A stretch of DNA of 26,813 nucleotides, from positions 1 to 26,813 of IMG/VR virus record IMGVR_UViG_3300042520_000961. One strand, written 5' to 3'. Both the position numbers and the translations under genes were made by a program. Source of the stretch: a virus. The notes beneath the pieces were generated by a model. It did not search any database, was not told where the DNA came from, and worked only from the letters and a program-made list of their open reading frames with translations. Positions within the stretch are counted from its first letter, which is position 1, and each line of letters opens with the position of its first letter. Below, piece after piece: positions 6,972-16,345 of the stretch.

Positions 6972-9900
6972 ATGCCCATTTACAGCGTACAGGGTCCAGA
7001 CGGACGTATTTATGATGTGGAGGGCCCTGCTGGCGCTTCCGAAGATCAGATTCTTGGCGCAGTACGCCGCCAGTTCTTGACGGCTCAGGCCCCTGCGCCG
7101 GAAAAGAAGGGCTCTGGCTTGGGCGACATTGCTCGCTCGTTTGGTCTGGGCGCGGTAGGTTCGACTGGGGCAATTGCCAGTGCGGCTGGAGCCGATAACG
7201 CAGCTGCCCGCGCCCTTGATCGGGCAGGCGAACGCCTTCAAGAAGGCTTTAGCGCAAGCCGCAAAGCCGAACTGCAGGCACAAGCCGAGCGCATGAAAAA
7301 AGCCGAGGCGTCCGGCTCCACCCTTGAAGAGATCAAAGCCGGTGCCCTCAACGTGATTGAGGCTCCGTTGCAGTCTGCTGCGCAGGCCGTAGGTTCGTTT
7401 GTTCCCCTTGTCCCCACACTGTTCTTGGCCAAGCCGTTGGCAGCTTTGGGCCTTGGGGCACGCGCCATCATGGGTATTCGTGGTGCAATTGGCGGAGCGC
7501 AGGGTGCCGGTGCAGTCAAGCAAAACATCTACGACACGGTGCTGGAAGCCGAAAAAGCCGACGGCAAGACTGACGAGCAGGCAAACGCTGCCGCAGCGCG
7601 TGCGCAGTCCTATATCAGCGAGAACGCAGACCAAATCCTTTTGGGCACAGGTCTCGGCGTTGCTGCTGGTACTACCGGCGTTGAACGCATTTTGCCCGGC
7701 GGCGCACGCGGCGCGGCAAGCAAGGCGCAGGAAGCATTGGCCAAACGTCTGGGTGCACGCACAGCGTCAGGTATCACAACCGCAGCGGCCGAGATGCCGC
7801 TCGAAGGTTTGCAGGGCGGACAAGAACGACTGGCTGCCAACCTTGCTTTGCAGCGCACGGGCCGTGACGTTGATGCGTTTACCGGTGTGGCAGGTCAAGC
7901 CACACAAGAAGCACTGACTGGTGCATTTGGCGCTGGCCCAGTTGGCTTTTTGTCGCCTGACCGACGCGCTGAGCTTGCAGAAAAAGAGCGCCAGCAAAAG
8001 GAGCAGGCCGATGCTGCGGCCGCAGCCGAAGCTGCCAAGAACTCCCCTGAAGCACTGCGCCAACTGGACACCGAGTTCCGCACAACCGACCAGCAGCTTA
8101 AAGCGCTGAACGCGCAGCTCAACGCAAACAAACCCAAGAAGGGTGCAACCGACGAGCAAAAGCAAGCGTACGAAGCCCTCAAGGCCCAGCGCGACGAACT
8201 GCTGGTTGGGTACAAGCCGCTGCGTCAGGAGTTCATGCAGCGTAAGAGTGCGATTGATGCGCTGCAGACCGCCGAGCAGTCGGCCATAGAGGTCGCTGCC
8301 GCAGAGGGGCAAACCGCCGCAAAGCAGCCACTGCCGTCCGACATCCCCGGCGCACAGCCGTTCCAGTTGTCAGACACCTCGCGTCTGATGAACGAGTACG
8401 ACAACCTGCGCAACCAAGTAGGTACGCTGGAGCAACAGCTGGCCGCAGGCCCTGACCTCGATACCCAGACACAACTGACGCAGCAGCGCAGCCAGATCAT
8501 GGCCCGCATGGCAGAGATGGCCCCGGTCATTGAGGAGCGCGGTGGTGTCACGGACACCGAGAAAGATTTTGCCAAGAAGCTGGCCGCTGCCGAGAAAGAG
8601 CGCTTGCGTCTGCTTGAGATCGGCGACTTTGAAGCGGCTGCAAAACAAGCCGAGGTTGTGCGCGATCTTCAGGCCCGTGCCCCACTCTTGCAAGAGCTGA
8701 CCGCTTTCCGCACGCAGTCTGGCCAAAACCGCAATTTGTTTGCAGAAGCTCCGGCCCCCGCTGAGACAGAGACAGATGCGCAACTCAAGCAGCAAACTCT
8801 GGAAGAAGAAAAACAACGGGCGCTGTATGGTCCCGAGTCAAAGAAAGCATCTGCTGAGCAAGCGTTTGGCGAAGCCGCTGTTGGCCCTCGCGGTCAGCTG
8901 GAGCCCATCACGCCCATGCCTGACCTCAAAGCACAGACAGGCATCAAGCCAAAACAGTTGGAGCTGGTGGAGGAGACAAACCAGAAAGTAGCTGCTGCAC
9001 AAACTGCCTTGTCCGACGCGGCCAAGACCAAAGACACGCAGGCAATTTACGCTGCTGCCGATGCGCTCAACCAAGCACAGAGCGAAGGCTCCCGTGCGCA
9101 GGACGAAGTTGGCCGTGGCATGTTCCGCCCCGTGGTGTTGGATTTGTTCAGCCCTGCCAACATCATGAACACCGCAATTCAAAGCGGCGACACCAAGCTA
9201 ATCAACGACATCGCTACCCACGCCGATACTACGGCACTGCGTACGGCGCTGGATGAAAAAGCCAGCGAGCGCGATAGGCTGGTGCGTTTGCTCGACACAC
9301 GCTTGGACTTGGGCGGTGAAGAGAAATCCTCAACAGGCGAAAAACTAAAAAGCGTCAAGCGCGAACGCGCCGACTTGTTCTCCCAACTGTACGATGCCCG
9401 GCAGCAAGCGCTATTCAAGAACGGCACATACCCTGACCGTGAACTGCAAGCCCTCTACGACAAAGGCGGTCCAGCCGCCGTTGAGTACGAGCGCGTCATG
9501 CAGGACGTTGAAGAGCTGTCCAAGAAGGTCACGACCAAGCAAGGCAACGCCAAGAAGTCGTTATATGAGCAGCTCGTGGACTTGGCTGCTCAGCACGCTG
9601 CGTTGATGGCTCAGATGGAAGCAGGCGTTGCTACGCCCAACCTGCGCGAGAAGACTGCTGGACTGCAAGCAAAGCTAGGCAAGGGAGAAGCCCCGGCTGC
9701 GCGTCAGATGGACGCCGCAGAAAAGTACCAGCTCCAGCGCAGGATTGATGCAGTCGTCAACAAGTACCGCATGGTTGAAGGCCAAGTGGCCCCTGTCCGT
9801 GACCAGATCACGAAGTTGTACAGCAGCTTGTACAAGACTACGCCGCTTGAGAAGGCCAGCACCGTTGCTGAGCGCCGTGTCCGCGAATCTGACGAAGCCG

Positions 9901-12900
9901 CAAGAGGCCCCAAGGCTAAGACACGTACAGCCTCTACTGCTACGCGTATTGCCAAAGGCAACGTGCGCAAAGAAGCGGAGACCTCGCAGAAGATGCGCGA
10001 TCTGGCGCGTGACTTGGGTATGGAAGAAGCCGAGTACAAAAAGTTCAGCGACAAACTCACCAAGCGCTATGCTGACTTGAAAGAGAAGTACGGCAAGAAC
10101 GATCCTGCGGTAAACAAGTTCCAGATCGGCATGGCTGACCAGCTGACCGACAAAGCAATGGAGCTGGGCAAGGCTACGCCCGAGTACAAAGCCACGCTGA
10201 AAGAGCAGATCGAGTACGTCAAAGGCGCACTGGCACAGAGCAAACAGGCAATCCCAACAAAGCGCTCAGGGCAAGTTACGCGCAAGCAGTCGGCAGCGCC
10301 GAGTCGTTTGGTCACGTCGTCGCCTGAGAGCCGCGCACAGACAAACATTGAAGACCGCGCAGTGCGCATCAAGCGCGGCTCACTCAAGGACTTCCAAGAA
10401 GGCATTGACTCCGAGAAAGAAGGTCGGGATTTCTTGCGCGGTGTTGAGGTTGAGAGTGTTGAACTGGACAGCGTGACGGTCTCATTGCTCAAGCAAAACG
10501 ATCTGCGCAGCGCACTTACAAGGGTTGGCGTAGACAACAACGTCGACGAGTTTAGCCGCGCTGTGGCTAAATTGCTCAAGACCGTCTTGGATAAAACCGA
10601 CGTCAAGCTCGTCAACAAGCTGGTTGATGATGCCGGAAAAGAAGTGCTGGGGGCCGCAACCAGCCAGCTCATTGAGTTGAATACAGACGGCGGCTTGTCG
10701 GTGGAGACACTGCTGCACGAAGGAACGCACGCTGCGGCTGAACGCATAGTGCAGCTGGCTGAGACCAACCCCGACTTGTTGACCAAAGAGCAAAAGCTCG
10801 CCATCAACGAGCTTAAGGCCATTCACGCCCGAGTCAAAGCCGATCCCGGCATCACCAGCAAAAATGCCAAGGGCAGCCTGTCCGAGTTCATTGCCGAAGT
10901 GATGTCTAACGCCAATCTGCAAAAGCAGTTGAAGCAGCGCAAGTGGCGCATGTCTGACATGTGGAAAGGCATCAAGTCCGTCATCATGCGGATGTTGGGC
11001 TTCAAAGATGTCGAGACAATGTTTGGCGCATCCGCTGTGGCAATTGAGCAGCTGTTCGTTCCGTCCAGCGTGCGCAATCTCGGCGGCAAAGCCAGCGCCG
11101 AAACCAAAGTAACGCGAAACCTGTCCGCAAAAGAAATTGCTGCACTGGACGACGGCAGCAATTCCATGAAGCAGTTTGCTGCGCAGTTTGGCGATCTCAT
11201 CAAGCAAAAGGACCGCACGCCAGAAGACGTAGAGCGTATTGCAGATCAAGTAATTGACAGCATGTTGGCCAGCGTTGCAGACGCTCCTCGCCGAAGCGGT
11301 GCGCCTCGTTTGAAGTCAGTCAGTATGGCTGACCAAGAGGCCCGACGCGCAGCGTCTGTTGTGGCGCTGCCGACAAAAGACTCGCTGGACTACAAAGGCA
11401 TGACCACCATGTCTGACGGCAAGCCTTACGACGAGAACAACCCACTGCACTACGTTGAGGCAACTCCAGCTACATTTGCTGCGTTGGAAGCAGTGAACAA
11501 CCCTCAGTTGCGCGAGAGAGAAGCTGATGCTATTACCAAACAGCGCAGAAAAGATTTTCAAAGCCTTGGCGATTACTTGCAGGCCAACTACAAGAACTAC
11601 ACAACTGTGGAGACAGCGCTGGTGCTCAAAGCTGCGGCCAAGTACGGCGTCATCTCTGGCAGCAACGGCCGTTTGAAGTTAGTTGAAATTGGCAAAGACA
11701 ACCGCCACAACATTGCCGTGCTTGGCAAAGAAACCGCAGACGCGGTCATCGAGCAGTTGCGTGCAGGCAAGGGCCTCAAGCAAGCTTTCTTGGACGGCTT
11801 GCAGAAAAACGCAGACGACAGCGCCAAGAACAACGAGCGCAAGAACGGTTGGAAAAAGTTTGACCAAGCTATTGCATCGTATGACGCGCAAAAAGAATTT
11901 GCCTTTGACGAATACGAAGCGCACCTTGAAAGCCTGTATACAGACGCTGAAATAGACACTGCGTTTGACCAAACAGGGTACGACGGCGCGGCATTTGCAA
12001 ATAACGCCGGGCTCATTGACCAGCTAATCGGTGATGGGTTTTTAGAAGACAGACGGACAATCCGTCCCCCAGATCAAGAAATTGCAACCAACAATAAAAG
12101 TGTGGAAGAAGCTGCAATTGCCCTGAACGAAGGTTGCGCAGGTACGCCGTGGTGCACAGGCGCGAGCGTAGGTACGGCCCGCAGTCAAATTGAAGAGGGC
12201 GATTTCTACGTCTACTACAACAAGGGTCGTCCTGAAGTGGCTGTTCGCATGGATGGTGACAACAAGATTGGCGAAGTTCGTGGCAACAACCCAAACCAAG
12301 CGCTTGACCCTGCGCAGCAACAAATTGCTGCCAACTTTTTGCGGGCAAAAAAGTTTGAAAAAGCGGATGAGTACCTTTCGGAGTTTGAGCGCCGTGAAGC
12401 GTTGGTCAAACTGGCCAAGGGCGAAACAAAACTGGACGTTAAAGATTTGCTGGGGGAAGACTCTATTGTTAACAGCAACGGCAAAATAAACGAAAGCAAA
12501 ATAAAGTCCAAACTTCGTTTCCGCGTCATTGACGGTTACGGCAACCGCCCTGCCCCCGCCCAAAACATCATTGATTTTTTTGGTCAGCAGTATCTTGACA
12601 CGGCGATTACCGCTTACGAAAACAACCAGTTTGTTTTTTCAGACATTAACGTCGACGAAAACTTAAACAACAAACCAATTGAAGTTGAGTTTGCCGGTAA
12701 AAAATACAAAGCGTTGCCGACGGAAATCAAAGCGGTAAATGAAATCAACCTCAACGTGTACACGTACCGTGGCAAAACTCAAAAAAGTTTAGAGCTTCCA
12801 AAAATGCAGTACGTAGGATTGCTTGACGTTTTTAACGGAACGCTTAACCTTCCTGCGTTGGTAGAAGTAAAGAGCATTGTATTTTTTCGGGACACGCTTG

Positions 12901-15900
12901 GGCAACCCAACGACACTGCAAGACTTGTTTTGCCCGCAGACGCCGTTGTAAAAGAAGTTAGCGCGTATGGCGGCAAGTCCAGCGGCACAATTGAAGGTGT
13001 TGAAACCATTCAAACCGTTACGCTGCGCGACGGTACTAACGGCTTGACGTTGGTGCTGCCCGACACAAAATATGCCAACGTAGTAAGCGACGATAAAAAG
13101 GTAGCAAGCGGTTTTGCGCTCAATGCTGTAAGACCTGTTGATACAGCGTTGGACGATGCAGGCATTGATTACTACTTACAACGCCGAATCAAACGCGGGG
13201 AAGGCACTACTGAAGAAACCGCCAAATACGAGGCGATTGTAAAACCGGCGTTTAAAAAGTTTTTTACTGCTATTGAAAACGTGTTTGGGTACGAAGCGTA
13301 CGAGCACGCGTTGAACAACGACGAAACGGCAAAAGCGTACCGAAATACGTACGATTTTGATAACGCAGTTAGTACCGCCATAAAAGACGTACTGGAGCTT
13401 AACAAGTACTCCCGTGAAGCCTTTGACAAAATGGCCAAGGTCATCAAAGACTCGACCGGCGCAAAGGTGGCATACCCAGAAGGCGAACTGATTGCGCCCA
13501 AGCGCGTGGGCGATCCACCGTACGGAGCAGAGTTTACTGAGGCTCCTGAAGAGCGCCGCTTTGCTCCCAAAGATGTGGGCGTGCAGAAAGACAAGCAGGG
13601 CGGCTTCTCGTTTGCCCGTAAGCAAGTCAACTCGTCGTCTGTGGTTGCCCGTGAGCCGGGCGTTGTGGACACCATACTGGGCAACATGCTCGGCCTTGCA
13701 GGCCGTGTGCAGTTCATCGACCAGTACGCAGCTTTGGAAGCCGCTACTAAGAAGGGCTTGAGCGCGGGCGTCATAAGCAGCTTGGAGGCTACCAACGCCA
13801 ACTACCTGCTGCGGTTTGGCCAGCAGCGCAGCCAGTTCTCAGGTCAGTTCCTGACCAACGGTCCGGTCAAGGCGGAGATCACGCGCAAGAACGGCGGCAC
13901 TGAGACGCTGTACCGCAGCACCAAGGGCACGTCCATGGTGGACGTTGCGCAGGCACTCAACAAAGCCAAGCTGTCCAGCGACGTAGAGCAGGAGAACATG
14001 TTCACGTTGTACGTGGCAGGCAAGCGTGCGCAGCAAGTTGGGTGGGACAAGCTGAACTTTTCCAGCCCTACGCAAGCTAAGGCTGAGTACGACGCAGTCA
14101 TCGCTCGGCTGAACATCAACGAGACCGCCAAGAAAGCGTTTGAGGAAGCCGCCAAGCTGTACCAAGAGTACAACGCAGGCTTGCTGGACTTCCTTGCGCA
14201 GACAGGCGCGTTGTCGGACAAGAAGGTGGCCGAGCTTAAAGCGATCAGCTACGTGCCGTTCTACCGTGTGAACAACAACGGTGAAGTTCAGTTGATGGTG
14301 GACAAAGAGCGCCCAGTTCGGATTGCCAACATCAAGGACCAGCCGCAACTCAAGGAGCTGATCGGCGGCAACACCGCCATCTTGCCAATCTTTACCAGCG
14401 CAGCGCAGAACACGTTCATGCTGACCGGCATGGGCCTGCGTAACCAAGCGGTGAAAGAGACGTCCTTCATGCTGCAAAAGCTGGGTATTGCCAGCCGTGT
14501 AGCCTCGGGCAACGGCCCGACAGGGGCCAACGTGGTGCGCTTCTTCAAGAAGGGCGAGCCTTACTACGCACTGATCGACACCGACGCTTACGGCATCCCG
14601 GCCGATTTGATTGTGCGCGGCATGGAGGGCATCAAGACAACGATGCCCGCTATCATCAAGCTGATGGGAATCCCTGCCAACATCTTGCGCTCGTTTGTTG
14701 TGCGTAACCCTGCCTACGCTGTGCGTCAGATCATCCGTGATCCGCTCAACGCATGGATGACTACCGGCACTGACGCTGTGCCCGTGCTCTCGTCCATGAA
14801 AGAGCTGGCCAGTATGGTCGCAGGGCGCAGTGAAGCCGAGCGCAAGCTCATGGAGACAGGCGCAATCAGCAGCAACGTCTACAGCGGTGACGATCAAGAC
14901 ATGGCCAAGTTCCTCAAAGACATGTCGGCAGGCAAGTCTGGGTGGGACAAAGCCACCGCGATGCTGGACACGTTTGCGCTGCAGGGCGATGCCGCTACAC
15001 GCGCTGTGATCTACAAGGACTCGCTGGCCAAAGGCATGTCGGAGCAAGAAGCACTGCTGCGCACACTGGAGTCAATGAACTTCAGCCGCCGTGGCGTGTC
15101 GCCCAGCATGCAGGCGCTGTCTACCCTCATCCCGTTCTTCAACGCACAGGTGCAGGGTCTGGACGTGATTTACCGGGCCATGAAAGGCGACATGCCTTAC
15201 AGCCAGCAGCTCGACATCCGGGGCAAGATGGTGCGCCGTGGTTTGATGCTGGCCGCAGGCACGATTGCCTACGCCGCCATGATGGAGGACGACGAAGCCT
15301 ACAAACGCGCCAAACCTGAAGAGCGCCTTGCCAACTGGTTTGTTTACGTGCCCGGTGTTGACGAGCCTGTGCGTGTGCCAATCCCGTTTGAAATGGGTTT
15401 CTTGTTCAAGGCGTTGCCTGAAGCTGTGTACGCTATGGCCATGCAAGACGGCAAAACGGACGCTGCACTGAGCGGGTTGTCCAAGCTGGCCCTGCAGACT
15501 GTTCCGTTGAGCTTGCCGCAAGCGGTTAAGCCGTTGACAGAAGCTGTGCTGGGCAAATCGTTCTACAGCGGTGACATCGAGTCCACACGCGAGAAAGACG
15601 TGCTGGCAACGCAGCGTTACCGCGACAACTCCACAGAGCTGGCCAAAACAATTGGTGCTGTGACAGGCAACGTGGGGCTCAGCCCCATCACGATCGACTA
15701 CCTGATTCGTGGGTACACCGGCGGTCTGGGGATTGCGCTTGTGCAGCTGGCCAACCCGATACTGGCTCCGGGCGACAAAGCCGAGGTTGCGCAGCCTACG
15801 ACCAAGATCAGCAAGACGCCATTCATTGGCGGTTTGTTCCAGCCCGTTGAGGGCCGGGGCACGCTGGACGAAGCCTACGACCGCATGAAAGAGATTCAGC

Positions 15901-16166
15901 AGGTCAAGGGCACGTTCAACGACATGGTCGATAAAGGCAAACGCGCTGAAGCCATGGCGTTTGCGCAAGAGTACTCGGAGAAACTGGCCGCAGCATCCGT
16001 CTCTGGCAGTGTGCAAAAACGTCTGGGGGAGCTGGCCAAGCTGGAGCGCCAGATCAAGAGCAGCCCGAACCTGAGCACCGAGCAGAAAGATTTGCGTCTG
16101 GCACAGCTGGACAAGCTCAAGACAGCTACGGCTCGGCAGTTTCTTGCAACAACCGCTCAGCGATAG
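6972..16166 (+). CDS. Giant polyvalent virion protein, 3064 aa, with metallopeptidase-like and LPD38-like regions
   Basis: Layout from the chosen start: a small N-terminal domain (1-35); an Ala/Gly hydrophobic region with possible membrane segments (about 120-300); very long charged coiled coils (about 320-1150); a HEGTH zinc-protease-like motif with H1249, E1250, H1253 and candidate third ligand E1305 or E1309; a WCTG module around W1727; an AT-rich beta/solenoid-like segment (about 1820-2150); and a C-terminal region of about 900 residues. The last includes RNPAYAVRQIIRDPLNAW near 2578 and NFSRRGVSP...IPFFNAQVQG at 2703-2730, the signature I associate with large polyvalent protein domain 38. 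Such proteins are packaged and ejected with phage DNA. They can carry peptidoglycan, anti-restriction or protease modules. The architecture is seen directly; the ejection role is inferred. No lysozyme or transglycosylase motif was recognised. Confidence 0.8.
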   Translation: MPIYSVQGPDGRIYDVEGPAGASEDQILGAVRRQFLTAQAPAPEKKGSGLGDIARSFGLGAVGSTGAIASAAGADNAAARALDRAGERLQEGFSASRKAELQAQAERMKKAEASGSTLEEIKAGALNVIEAPLQSAAQAVGSFVPLVPTLFLAKPLAALGLGARAIMGIRGAIGGAQGAGAVKQNIYDTVLEAEKADGKTDEQANAAAARAQSYISENADQILLGTGLGVAAGTTGVERILPGGARGAASKAQEALAKRLGARTASGITTAAAEMPLEGLQGGQERLAANLALQRTGRDVDAFTGVAGQATQEALTGAFGAGPVGFLSPDRRAELAEKERQQKEQADAAAAAEAAKNSPEALRQLDTEFRTTDQQLKALNAQLNANKPKKGATDEQKQAYEALKAQRDELLVGYKPLRQEFMQRKSAIDALQTAEQSAIEVAAAEGQTAAKQPLPSDIPGAQPFQLSDTSRLMNEYDNLRNQVGTLEQQLAAGPDLDTQTQLTQQRSQIMARMAEMAPVIEERGGVTDTEKDFAKKLAAAEKERLRLLEIGDFEAAAKQAEVVRDLQARAPLLQELTAFRTQSGQNRNLFAEAPAPAETETDAQLKQQTLEEEKQRALYGPESKKASAEQAFGEAAVGPRGQLEPITPMPDLKAQTGIKPKQLELVEETNQKVAAAQTALSDAAKTKDTQAIYAAADALNQAQSEGSRAQDEVGRGMFRPVVLDLFSPANIMNTAIQSGDTKLINDIATHADTTALRTALDEKASERDRLVRLLDTRLDLGGEEKSSTGEKLKSVKRERADLFSQLYDARQQALFKNGTYPDRELQALYDKGGPAAVEYERVMQDVEELSKKVTTKQGNAKKSLYEQLVDLAAQHAALMAQMEAGVATPNLREKTAGLQAKLGKGEAPAARQMDAAEKYQLQRRIDAVVNKYRMVEGQVAPVRDQITKLYSSLYKTTPLEKASTVAERRVRESDEAARGPKAKTRTASTATRIAKGNVRKEAETSQKMRDLARDLGMEEAEYKKFSDKLTKRYADLKEKYGKNDPAVNKFQIGMADQLTDKAMELGKATPEYKATLKEQIEYVKGALAQSKQAIPTKRSGQVTRKQSAAPSRLVTSSPESRAQTNIEDRAVRIKRGSLKDFQEGIDSEKEGRDFLRGVEVESVELDSVTVSLLKQNDLRSALTRVGVDNNVDEFSRAVAKLLKTVLDKTDVKLVNKLVDDAGKEVLGAATSQLIELNTDGGLSVETLLHEGTHAAAERIVQLAETNPDLLTKEQKLAINELKAIHARVKADPGITSKNAKGSLSEFIAEVMSNANLQKQLKQRKWRMSDMWKGIKSVIMRMLGFKDVETMFGASAVAIEQLFVPSSVRNLGGKASAETKVTRNLSAKEIAALDDGSNSMKQFAAQFGDLIKQKDRTPEDVERIADQVIDSMLASVADAPRRSGAPRLKSVSMADQEARRAASVVALPTKDSLDYKGMTTMSDGKPYDENNPLHYVEATPATFAALEAVNNPQLREREADAITKQRRKDFQSLGDYLQANYKNYTTVETALVLKAAAKYGVISGSNGRLKLVEIGKDNRHNIAVLGKETADAVIEQLRAGKGLKQAFLDGLQKNADDSAKNNERKNGWKKFDQAIASYDAQKEFAFDEYEAHLESLYTDAEIDTAFDQTGYDGAAFANNAGLIDQLIGDGFLEDRRTIRPPDQEIATNNKSVEEAAIALNEGCAGTPWCTGASVGTARSQIEEGDFYVYYNKGRPEVAVRMDGDNKIGEVRGNNPNQALDPAQQQIAANFLRAKKFEKADEYLSEFERREALVKLAKGETKLDVKDLLGEDSIVNSNGKINESKIKSKLRFRVIDGYGNRPAPAQNIIDFFGQQYLDTAITAYENNQFVFSDINVDENLNNKPIEVEFAGKKYKALPTEIKAVNEINLNVYTYRGKTQKSLELPKMQYVGLLDVFNGTLNLPALVEVKSIVFFRDTLGQPNDTARLVLPADAVVKEVSAYGGKSSGTIEGVETIQTVTLRDGTNGLTLVLPDTKYANVVSDDKKVASGFALNAVRPVDTALDDAGIDYYLQRRIKRGEGTTEETAKYEAIVKPAFKKFFTAIENVFGYEAYEHALNNDETAKAYRNTYDFDNAVSTAIKDVLELNKYSREAFDKMAKVIKDSTGAKVAYPEGELIAPKRVGDPPYGAEFTEAPEERRFAPKDVGVQKDKQGGFSFARKQVNSSSVVAREPGVVDTILGNMLGLAGRVQFIDQYAALEAATKKGLSAGVISSLEATNANYLLRFGQQRSQFSGQFLTNGPVKAEITRKNGGTETLYRSTKGTSMVDVAQALNKAKLSSDVEQENMFTLYVAGKRAQQVGWDKLNFSSPTQAKAEYDAVIARLNINETAKKAFEEAAKLYQEYNAGLLDFLAQTGALSDKKVAELKAISYVPFYRVNNNGEVQLMVDKERPVRIANIKDQPQLKELIGGNTAILPIFTSAAQNTFMLTGMGLRNQAVKETSFMLQKLGIASRVASGNGPTGANVVRFFKKGEPYYALIDTDAYGIPADLIVRGMEGIKTTMPAIIKLMGIPANILRSFVVRNPAYAVRQIIRDPLNAWMTTGTDAVPVLSSMKELASMVAGRSEAERKLMETGAISSNVYSGDDQDMAKFLKDMSAGKSGWDKATAMLDTFALQGDAATRAVIYKDSLAKGMSEQEALLRTLESMNFSRRGVSPSMQALSTLIPFFNAQVQGLDVIYRAMKGDMPYSQQLDIRGKMVRRGLMLAAGTIAYAAMMEDDEAYKRAKPEERLANWFVYVPGVDEPVRVPIPFEMGFLFKALPEAVYAMAMQDGKTDAALSGLSKLALQTVPLSLPQAVKPLTEAVLGKSFYSGDIESTREKDVLATQRYRDNSTELAKTIGAVTGNVGLSPITIDYLIRGYTGGLGIALVQLANPILAPGDKAEVAQPTTKISKTPFIGGLFQPVEGRGTLDEAYDRMKEIQQVKGTFNDMVDKGKRAEAMAFAQEYSEKLAAASVSGSVQKRLGELAKLERQIKSSPNLSTEQKDLRLAQLDKLKTATARQFLATTAQR
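12050..13430 (+). other. AT-rich, compositionally distinct segment inside the giant gene
   Basis: Hand counts give 121 G+C in 300 bases (40%) over 12601-12900, against 35 of 60 (58%) at 14161-14220. Codons shift to AAA, TTT, GTA and GTT. The segment begins around the WCT module and continues through a Leu/Val-rich stretch with repeated LxLP-like turns (LNLPALVEV, LVLPADAVV, LTLVLPDTK) that suggests a beta-solenoid or degenerate leucine-rich repeat. The reading frame stays intact. This looks like a horizontally acquired domain cassette. Its boundaries are approximate. Confidence 0.55.
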
Positions 16167-16345
16167 AACCAAACCCCGCTCAGTCCCTTGTGGACGGCGG
16201 GGTAGGCTTTAGCGTCGAAGATGCGGCAGCGCAGCGCCTCACTGAGGCCTGCTTTGCGTACTGCCTCAGAGTCGAGGCAGGGGACGAAAAACCCCTGCCC
16301 CCGCTCAACTCGTGACCATGGGAATGCTCTGGAGTATCGAGTCAT
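16157..16345 (-). CDS. Probable small phage protein, 62 aa, at the convergent junction
   Basis: On the minus strand the frame ATG 16345 to TGA 16157 reads as a plausible protein with core GQGFFVPCLDSEAVRKAGL and ending in GVWFYR. Codon choice (CTG, GCC, GAC, TTC, CGC) looks like that of real genes here. The compact pattern of FFVPCLD, a helix with R and L, and a GVxFYR end resembles short phage proteins I have seen, but I know no function. The start overlaps the primase-helicase 3' end by 41 bases, with only a weak GAG upstream. A TTG at 16348 could serve instead. The stop overlaps the end of the opposing giant gene by 10 bases. Without it, 16167-16304 would be noncoding. Confidence 0.55.
   Translation of the reverse strand: MTRYSRAFPWSRVERGQGFFVPCLDSEAVRKAGLSEALRCRIFDAKAYPAVHKGLSGVWFYR
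16173..16203 (+). terminator. Possible bidirectional terminator hairpin between convergent blocks
   Basis: ACCCCGC (16173-16179) pairs with GCGGGGT (16197-16203). An inner GTCC/GGAC stem (16183-16186 with 16192-16195) closes a CTTGT loop. It lies 6 bases after the giant gene stop. On the plus strand it is followed by AGGCTTTAG, on the minus strand by TTTGGTTC, so the U-tracts are weak on both sides. The position fits a terminator, but it also lies within the putative 62-aa minus-strand gene. Confidence 0.4.
16261..16299. repeat. Two overlapping, mutually exclusive inverted repeats
   Basis: CTGCCTC (16261-16267) pairs with GAGGCAG (16274-16280), and GGCAGGGG (16276-16283) pairs with CCCCTGCC (16292-16299). 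The shared GGCAG means only one hairpin can form at a time. The element lies just downstream of the primase-helicase stop in the leftward direction. It may be a structural switch or simply a consequence of coding sequence. Confidence 0.4.

Noticed and set aside
13839-15047. Minus-strand open frame (402 codons) opposite the giant gene
   Set aside because: His/Arg/Val-rich noise, while the plus strand carries the LPD38-like signature in the same bases.
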